Below, in pieces: positions 57,706 to 64,000 of a DNA stretch of 64,000 bases. The translations under genes and the position numbers were made by a program. A model generated the notes under the pieces. The model ran no database searches. It had not been told where the DNA came from and saw only the letters and a list, made by a program, of their open reading frames with translations. Source of the stretch: Meiothermus sp. (GTDB lineage Bacteria > Deinococcota > Deinococci > Deinococcales > Thermaceae); contig BPIL01000003.1 in the NCBI GenBank assembly GCA_026004095.1, positions 124,001 to 188,000 on the forward strand, written 5' to 3'. Positions within the stretch are counted from its first letter, which is position 1, and each line of letters starts with the position of its first letter.

Positions 57706-57963
57706 TTATGGGTTGGCCTGAAGGCCGACCTGCTCCATCCAGGCTCTGAGCTTGCTAATGGAGAAGCGGCTCATCGAGGCGGCGTGCTCTTTGTACACCA
57801 GGGTGGGCACGCTGCGCTTACCGTTGTTGACTTTCATTACCAGCTCGGCTGCGATGGGGTCTTGCTCTATGTTGATTTCCTGAAAGGGCAGCCCAAGGTT
57901 GGTGAGGGCTTGTTTGGCGGCGTGGCAGTCGGGGCACCAGGAGGTTGTGTACATCGTAATCAT
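57706..57963 (-). CDS. Glutaredoxin-like thioredoxin-fold protein
   Basis: 85 residues starting MITMYTTSWCPDCHAAKQAL; the active site is CPDC and the cis-Pro is in SVPTLVY. It reduces disulfides or mixed disulfides, similar to mycoredoxin/NrdH proteins. A start 12 codons upstream is possible but less likely. TAAACT lies 11 bases before the ATG on this strand. Confidence 0.9.
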   Translation of the reverse strand: MITMYTTSWCPDCHAAKQALTNLGLPFQEINIEQDPIAAELVMKVNNGKRSVPTLVYKEHAASMSRFSISKLRAWMEQVGLQANP

Positions 57964-58145
57964 AGCCAGCCAGCAGTTTAGAGAAGACCTGGGCTGCACA
58001 GTGTATTCTGGCTAACGTGCCATAGGGGAGAGGCGTGCCCGAACAATGGGCCATCTCAATACAGATCGAAGAATATCGCTAAAAGACCCTTCGTCATGCG
58101 CGACAAGGTCGCCCCGGCTAAGGATTGGTATAACTGTATGCGGCC

Positions 58146-58952
58146 ATGCCCGAACTCCCCGAAGTCGAGACCACCCGGCGCATCCTCGAGCCCTACCTGC
58201 TGGGCCAGCGCATCCAACAACTCCAGCACCAAGACCCCGCCCGCTACCGCAACACCGAGCGGGCCGAGGGGCGCAGGGTGCTGGGTACTTCCCGCCGGGG
58301 CAAGTACCTGATTATTCACCTGGATAAGAACCTGGAACTCATCGTGCACCTGGGTATGACCGGGGGCTTCCGCTTCGAGCCGCACCGGCATACCCGGGTT
58401 ACCCTGCACCTGCCCCACCAGACCCTCTACTACACCGACCCCCGGCGCTTTGGGAAGTGGTGGGTGGTGGAGTCGGGCGACTACCGCGAGATTGACCTGC
58501 TGTGCCGCATGGGGCCCGAGCCGCTTTCGGACGATTTCACCCTGGCCCGCTTCCAGCAGGCGCTTCGCACCCCCCGGAAAATCAAGGAGGTGCTGCTCGC
58601 GCAAGAGGCGGTGGCCGGGGTGGGCAACATCTACGCCGACGAATCGCTGTGGCTGAGCCAGATCCACCCCGAACGACCGGCGGCCTCGCTCTCGAGGCCC
58701 GAAGTCCGGCGGCTGCATCAGGCCATCCGGGAGGTGATGGAGCGGGCGGTGGAGGCTGGAGGTTCCACGCTTTCGGATGCAAGCTACCGGCAGCCTGATG
58801 GCCAGCCCGGCTACTTCCAGTTCCAGCACAACGCCTACGACCGCACCGGCCAGCCCTGCAAGCGCAGGGGCTGCACGGGCCGGATTGCCAAAATTGTGGT
58901 GGGCGGGCGTGGAACCCACTTCTGCCCGCAGTGCCAGCAAAATAGCCGCTAG
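58146..58952 (+). CDS. mutM: Formamidopyrimidine-DNA glycosylase
   Basis: 268 residues. The N-terminal PELPEVE supplies the catalytic Pro and Glu; a conserved Lys is in GRRVLGTSRRGKYL. The helix-two-turn-helix segment AGVGNIYADE and the C-terminal zinc finger (PCKRRGCTG...HFCPQC) bind DNA. It excises 8-oxoguanine and nicks the strand. Confidence 0.95.
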   Translation: MPELPEVETTRRILEPYLLGQRIQQLQHQDPARYRNTERAEGRRVLGTSRRGKYLIIHLDKNLELIVHLGMTGGFRFEPHRHTRVTLHLPHQTLYYTDPRRFGKWWVVESGDYREIDLLCRMGPEPLSDDFTLARFQQALRTPRKIKEVLLAQEAVAGVGNIYADESLWLSQIHPERPAASLSRPEVRRLHQAIREVMERAVEAGGSTLSDASYRQPDGQPGYFQFQHNAYDRTGQPCKRRGCTGRIAKIVVGGRGTHFCPQCQQNSR

Positions 58953-58960
58953 GGTGCAGT

Positions 58961-59281
58961 TCAGCCAGACTTTTTCGGCAGCTTCCCCTGCTCGGCCAGG
59001 GTGTTGGTCACAATCCAGGCCTCGGCCTCCTCGGGGGTTTTGACCCGGTAGACCTCCTCGCCGGTGCGCTTATCCACGATGCCGTAGGCCTTGCTGCCCT
59101 TGAGGGGTTTGTACTCGTAAGGGGCCGACTGGAGGAAGGTCTCGAGATCCACCCCCTCGCCCAGCATCTGGCGGAACCAGGCCTGCTGGGCCTGCTCGAC
59201 CCGCCGGTAACCCCAGTAGTTGACCAGGCCAAACAGGGCGATAAGCACAAAGAGGGCCAGAAAAACCGCAAGCCAGCTCAT
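58961..59281 (-). CDS. Small single-span membrane protein, hypothetical
   Basis: 106 residues: an N-terminal transmembrane helix (WLAVFLALFVLIALFGLVNYW) followed by a soluble charged part (EEVYRVKTPEEAEAWIV). It is convergent with mutM, 8 bases apart. No family recognised. Confidence 0.7.
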   Translation of the reverse strand: MSWLAVFLALFVLIALFGLVNYWGYRRVEQAQQAWFRQMLGEGVDLETFLQSAPYEYKPLKGSKAYGIVDKRTGEEVYRVKTPEEAEAWIVTNTLAEQGKLPKKSG

Positions 59282-59333
59282 AGCCCTAGTCTAGTGTGTT
59301 ATGGGCGGCTACTGCGAGGCAGTCGTTGGGTAG

Positions 59334-60379
<1,046 letters not shown>

Positions 60380-60380
<1 letters not shown>

Positions 60381-60409
60381 GCCAGGCAATGCAACAGCCG
60401 CTCCTGGCT
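60380..60409 (+). terminator. Hairpin after ddl
   Basis: AGCCAGG (60380-60386) and CCTGGCT (60403-60409), a perfect seven-pair stem with a 16-base loop, starting in the ddl stop codon. No T-run, so weak as a terminator. Confidence 0.4.
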
Positions 60410-60419
60410 CACCCATAGG

Positions 60420-60536
60420 TCACTTCAATACCGATTTACTCGGTGGACTCGCATAACTCGTTTTTGTGGAAAAACCAATAAAAGCGCAATCAACAGGTTC
60501 GGGAGATACCTTTTTAGCAATGGTATTTGAAGCCAT
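60420..60536 (-). CDS. Candidate 38-residue peptide gene next to the peptide exporter
   Basis: On the minus strand ATG 60536 opens MASNTIAKKVSPEPVDC and continues with a Ser/Thr/Lys-rich tail ending SPPSKSVLK before TGA. GAGGG lies about 6 bases before the ATG. It starts 27 bases after the stop of the 127-residue membrane protein gene, in the same direction. Base and codon use are strongly AT-rich for this genome. There is one Cys and no clear double-Gly leader. It may be a small exported or modified peptide, or chance. Confidence 0.35.
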   Translation of the reverse strand: MASNTIAKKVSPEPVDCAFIGFSTKTSYASPPSKSVLK

Positions 60537-60563
60537 AGTGCCCTCTTAGCCCTGGTGTTTGTA

Positions 60564-60947
60564 CTAGCTAGGGTGGTTACGCGCTTTGTTGAGGCTCCGA
60601 TCAAAAAACATCAGCGCCAGGCCCACCCCCACAAGAATCAGGGCCAGCAACAAAACATTTTGCCGAAGTACCTGTGAGGAAAAATTCAGAATAGTGGCTG
60701 TGGCCCACCAGCCAAACAGGATTGCAAACACGATGGCTGCACTTTTGGGGCCCCAGAAACCTCTCTGCTTTATGTGTAAAGCAATGCCAAGCAAGGCGCC
60801 TGCAGCCAGACTAAAAGCCAGCGAAAACCCAACCTCTGCCACCGGCCAACCTGGCAACCAAAGGCTTGCCAACCAAGGGAGTGGAAACGCCAGCAACGCT
60901 ATCAGGTAGTGAAGCCAGCGGGATGGAGAAACCGGTGTGCGAATCAT
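60564..60947 (-). CDS. Small four-helix membrane protein, hypothetical
   Basis: 127 residues with about four hydrophobic helices separated by short loops (LHYLIALLAFPLPWLASLWLP, SLAFSLAAGALLGIAL and so on) and a basic C-terminus. It is divergent from the C39 transporter, 42 bases apart. Size and position would suit an immunity or accessory protein of a peptide system; this is inference. Confidence 0.75.
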   Translation of the reverse strand: MIRTPVSPSRWLHYLIALLAFPLPWLASLWLPGWPVAEVGFSLAFSLAAGALLGIALHIKQRGFWGPKSAAIVFAILFGWWATATILNFSSQVLRQNVLLLALILVGVGLALMFFDRSLNKARNHPS

Positions 60948-60989
60948 GACTTTAGAAAGTTTTTAGTCTGAATTTCTACCCTGAGCGCG

Positions 60990-63077
60990 ATGAAGTTGGT
61001 TCGCCAGGTGGATCGCACCGACTGTGGGCCGGCCTGCCTGGCCATGGTGCTGGGGTACTGGGGTCGGAAGGAGCCGCTGTACCGGCTACGGACATTAGCC
61101 GGTACCACCCAGTCGGGCACCTCGATGCTGGGCTTGGTGCGTGCTGGTAGGCAGCTCGGCCTCGAGGTTCGGGCGCTGGAAGCGGATATAGAAGGGCTCC
61201 AAACCCTAAAACCCCCTCTGGTGCTGCACTGGGAGCACAACCACTACGTGGTTCTGGTTCGCCTCACCCCGCGCAAGGTTCAGATTGCCGATCCCGCGGT
61301 GGGGTTGCGTTGGATTGGGCTCGAGGAACTGCAAAAGAAGTGGACGGGCAAGCTGTTGTGGCTTAAGCCGGGGCCTGCCTTCGAACGGGGTAACTTTGTG
61401 GGCAAGAGAGGACTCAAGGGCTTCCTGGCCCACCTGGCACATTTTCGCGGCACGGGTGGGGTGCTGCTGGAGCTCACCCTGGCCACCATCGCCCTGAGCC
61501 TGCTGGGCTTAGGCGGGCCTGTCTTGAGCCAACTGGTCTTCGACCGGGTGCTGACCTTCCGTGAGGAGAGTCTGCTGCCTTATCTGCTGGTGGCGATTTT
61601 CACTCTGACCTTTTTCCAGACCTTGCTGGCGAGCCTGCGGGCGCACCTAGCCACCCAGCTCTCGATGCGCCTCAACTACCGGCTCAAACTAAGCTACTTG
61701 CACCACCTGCTGCGTTTGCCGCTGCGGACGCTCGAGGCCCGGCTGCCTGGCGACCTGCTCTCGCGGTTCGGCGATCTGGGCCAGGTGGAAAGCATCCTGC
61801 GCAACCTGTTGGTGGGATTGCCCCCGACCCTGCTCACCCTGGTGTTGAGTTTCGTGTTGCTTTTCACCTACAACCCCAAACTGGCCTGGGTGGCGCTTCT
61901 GGTGGTTCCCATTCATCTGGTGTATCTGCTCTGGCTGGCCCCGCGTTTGCGCGAGAACAGCCGCCAGAGCCTGCGCAAAGGTGCCGAGGTTGATAGCTAC
62001 GTGCTGGGGAGTCTGGAAGGGGTGGCGGCCCTCAAGGCCTTGCGAGGAGGGGGATGGGCGCTGAGCCGAGGCCGAGACCAGATTGCCGGTCTGAATGACA
62101 TTCTCTGGCAGGGATTTCTGCTCTCCAACTGGGGTGGGGCTTTGGTGGCCTTGCTGGGCGGGCTATTTAGCCTATTTTTGCTGTGGTATGGCGCCGGACT
62201 GGTCTTGCGCCTCGAGCTGACCGTGGGCCAGTTGGTGGCCGCCTACGGTTTGGTGCAGGGGGTCACGGCGGCCCTGGGTACCCTGAGCGGCACTGTAATG
62301 GCCATTCAGCAAGGTATTGTGGCCTCCGACCGCCTGGCCGAGGTGGTTGAGCTCGAGCCCGAACAGGAACAAAAGAACGCCGTGTTGCGTCCCCTCGAGC
62401 GGGCCATTGCCCTCGAGCATCTCTGCTTTAGCTACCTGCCCGAGCGCCCCCTGCTCAAAGACCTGTGCCTGGAACTGCCCAAAGGGAGCTACACCGCGAT
62501 TGTAGGGCCCAATGGGGCGGGCAAGAGCACCCTGGGGGGTTTGCTGGCGCGGATGCTCGAGCCCCAATCGGGTCGTATTAGCTGGGATGGGCGCGACCTG
62601 GCCGAGCTTTCCCCCGATGCGGTACGGGAGCGGGTGGCGTATTTGCGCCAGGAGGTGCCTCTGTTCTACGCGACCCTGCGTGAAAACCTGAGCCTGGGGC
62701 ACCCCCTGCCGGAGGAAAGACTTTGGCGGGTTCTGGAGCTGGTGGGCCTCATGCCTGCGGTACGGCGTTTACCCGAGGGGCTCGACACCGTGGTGGGTGG
62801 CGAGAGCCTCTACCGCTTCAGCAGCGGCGAGCGGCAACTGCTGGGGGTGGCCCGTGCCCTCCTAAGCCCTGCCGACCTGCTAATTCTGGACGAGCCCACC
62901 GCCACCCTCGACCCCGATAAGGAGCGCCAAATTGTCGCCCTGCTTAAGGCTTTGAAGGGTGAGCGCACCCTGCTGGTGATCACCCACCGGCCTGCCCTGC
63001 TCGAGCCTGCCGATCAAGTCTTCGCGTTGCAGGATGGGGTTCTGAAGCCGGTCGAACCGGTGTTGCAGGAGGTGTAG
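60990..63077 (+). CDS. Peptidase-containing ABC transporter (C39), bacteriocin-type exporter
   Basis: 695 residues that cleave a leader peptide and export the product. The C39 protease domain (about 1-125) has catalytic Cys in QVDRTDCGPACLAM, His in EHNHYVVLV and Asp in IADPAVG. Six transmembrane helices follow (about 150-440), then the ATPase: Walker A GPNGAGKST, signature FSSGERQLLG, Walker B LLILDEPT and His in VITHRP. TACCCT (60977-60982) stands 7 bases before ATG, so probably leaderless. The HlyD partner gene follows after 3 bases. Confidence 0.95.
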   Translation: MKLVRQVDRTDCGPACLAMVLGYWGRKEPLYRLRTLAGTTQSGTSMLGLVRAGRQLGLEVRALEADIEGLQTLKPPLVLHWEHNHYVVLVRLTPRKVQIADPAVGLRWIGLEELQKKWTGKLLWLKPGPAFERGNFVGKRGLKGFLAHLAHFRGTGGVLLELTLATIALSLLGLGGPVLSQLVFDRVLTFREESLLPYLLVAIFTLTFFQTLLASLRAHLATQLSMRLNYRLKLSYLHHLLRLPLRTLEARLPGDLLSRFGDLGQVESILRNLLVGLPPTLLTLVLSFVLLFTYNPKLAWVALLVVPIHLVYLLWLAPRLRENSRQSLRKGAEVDSYVLGSLEGVAALKALRGGGWALSRGRDQIAGLNDILWQGFLLSNWGGALVALLGGLFSLFLLWYGAGLVLRLELTVGQLVAAYGLVQGVTAALGTLSGTVMAIQQGIVASDRLAEVVELEPEQEQKNAVLRPLERAIALEHLCFSYLPERPLLKDLCLELPKGSYTAIVGPNGAGKSTLGGLLARMLEPQSGRISWDGRDLAELSPDAVRERVAYLRQEVPLFYATLRENLSLGHPLPEERLWRVLELVGLMPAVRRLPEGLDTVVGGESLYRFSSGERQLLGVARALLSPADLLILDEPTATLDPDKERQIVALLKALKGERTLLVITHRPALLEPADQVFALQDGVLKPVEPVLQEV

Positions 63078-63080
63078 GCA

Positions 63081-64000
63081 ATGAGCCAGGGCCGCCTCGA
63101 GTGGGAACTCCCGCCTGCCCGCAAAAGCCGCTGGGTGCTGTGGCTGCTGCTCCTAATTCTGGGCACCCTGGTGGTGGGGGCTTGGCTGACACCGGTGCAG
63201 GTGTATGCCCTTGCGCCGGGCGCACTGGAACCCAGGGGCCAGGTGCTGCGGGTACTGGCTCCTTCCGGCGGACGGCTCGCCTATGTAGGCGTGCAGCCCG
63301 GCCAGCTCGTGCAAAAAGGACAGCGGCTTTACACCCTGGATGGCCTGGGCAGCAGCCCGGAGGAAGCCCGCTTACAGCTTCAGACCGCTATGGCCCAGGC
63401 CGAAGAAGCCGTGCGAACCCTGGCCCAGGTACGCGAACAGCTCGCGCAGCGTCGGCGCATCGCCCAAATCCAAACCAGCCTTTATCAGGTAGGAGCCATC
63501 GCGCGTGTGGAGTACCTCGAGGCCCTGGAAAACCTGCGCCAAGCCGAGGCTGCCGTCAGGGTGGCCGAGGCCAGGGTTAGCACCCTGCGAGCCCAGGCCC
63601 AGGCCCTCAAAAGCCGCCGAAATATTCACCTAAACAGCCCGGCGACCGGACGTATACTCACGCTCTCGAGCCACCGGGCGGGCGAGCCGGTGATGGCGGG
63701 GCAGGTGCTGGCCGAGATACTTCCCCAGGACGTACCGCTGGTCTTCAGGGCCTACCTGCCCGAGCGGGAACGGCCCAAACTGCGTGCAAAAGCCGAGGCC
63801 GAGGTGGCCTGGAACGCCTTCCCACGCCAGCGCTTTGGCACCAGCCGCGGTACGGTTGAGCGCATATCCCCCAGCACAGTGGTTTACAACAACCAAGCCG
63901 TATACGAGATAGAGATTTCGCTGCCCTCGCTAACGCTCTCCAGTGCCGAGGGCACCCGGCAGGTCGTTCCGGGTATGTTGGGCGAGGCGCGGATTGTTGC
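63081..64000 (+). CDS. HlyD-family membrane fusion protein (5' part)
   Basis: The frame is open from ATG 63081 to the window end (306 residues seen). A cytoplasmic start (MSQGRLEWELPPARKSR), one transmembrane helix (WVLWLLLLILGTLVVGAWL), a lipoyl-like beta domain (LAPSGGRLAYVGVQPGQLVQKGQ), a coiled coil (about 95-185) and the second lipoyl half (NSPATGRILTL) are visible. It is the periplasmic adaptor that links the C39 transporter to an outer-membrane channel. GGAGG lies about 11 bases before the start. Confidence 0.9.
   Translation, partial: MSQGRLEWELPPARKSRWVLWLLLLILGTLVVGAWLTPVQVYALAPGALEPRGQVLRVLAPSGGRLAYVGVQPGQLVQKGQRLYTLDGLGSSPEEARLQLQTAMAQAEEAVRTLAQVREQLAQRRRIAQIQTSLYQVGAIARVEYLEALENLRQAEAAVRVAEARVSTLRAQAQALKSRRNIHLNSPATGRILTLSSHRAGEPVMAGQVLAEILPQDVPLVFRAYLPERERPKLRAKAEAEVAWNAFPRQRFGTSRGTVERISPSTVVYNNQAVYEIEISLPSLTLSSAEGTRQVVPGMLGEARIV

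Noticed and set aside
60430-60444. ACCGA/TCGGT hairpin in the 38-codon ORF as a terminator
   Set aside because: Only five pairs and no T-run on either strand.

Overview
The window is GC-rich bacterial DNA that looks like a member of the Thermaceae (Deinococcus-Thermus), most likely Meiothermus or a close relative. The evidence is a 16S rRNA gene standing alone with its own promoter, processing stem and terminator; a copZ-csoR-copA operon whose CsoR has the Cys-His-His ligand set known from Thermus thermophilus; a Thermus-type copper-island layout; many -10 boxes (TANNNT) lying 6-9 bases before the start codon, as in leaderless transcripts; and heavy use of the hexamer CTCGAG. The genus is inferred, not proven.

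Layout. 1-5157: xylan-oligosaccharide locus (two ABC permeases, GH10 xylanase, GH1 beta-glucosidase, GH43 beta-xylosidase). 5163-6933: orphan 16S rRNA unit. 6976-9948: cytochrome P450, a DUF3105 protein and an exported alpha/beta hydrolase. 10071-21192: copper island with copZ-csoR-copA, small Met/His-rich exported proteins, a second copper-type P-ATPase, a two-component system, a Tat-exported multicopper oxidase and a DUF305 protein. Two CsoR-type operators and three copies of a CTTTA-N6-CTTAAC site tie the island together. 21437-23322: rtcB with archease. 23432-27392: tyrosine phosphatase, alpha-glucosidase and amylosucrase. 27601-33570: unknown lipoproteins (one frameshifted at a C9 tract), a TetR regulator, a second two-component system and a VapBC-like toxin-antitoxin pair. 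33625-47100: GMC oxidoreductase, a decayed Uma2 gene, typA, a sugar/polyol ABC operon without an ATPase, purU, an HtrA protease, and a large exported metalloprotease-propeller-barrel fusion.

47049-49546 is a patch bounded by a 42-bp perfect direct repeat copied from the 3' end of the barrel gene. It holds a MarR regulator with two matching palindromes, a membrane protein and an MFS exporter cut off at the second repeat. purA follows. A ybaK gene is split by an IS630-family element (51046-52180). M20 peptidase, argS, a large SARP/AfsR-like regulator, a glutaredoxin, mutM and ddl (with a leader peptide) come next. The window ends in a peptide-export locus: a C39-peptidase ABC transporter with an HlyD partner, divergent from a small membrane protein and an AT-rich 38-codon ORF.

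The most notable new-looking items are the copper two-component regulon motif, the 42-bp-bounded insertion, the peptide-export locus with a candidate small peptide, the CTCGAG palindrome excess, the ddl leader peptide, and the three-domain protease-barrel protein.
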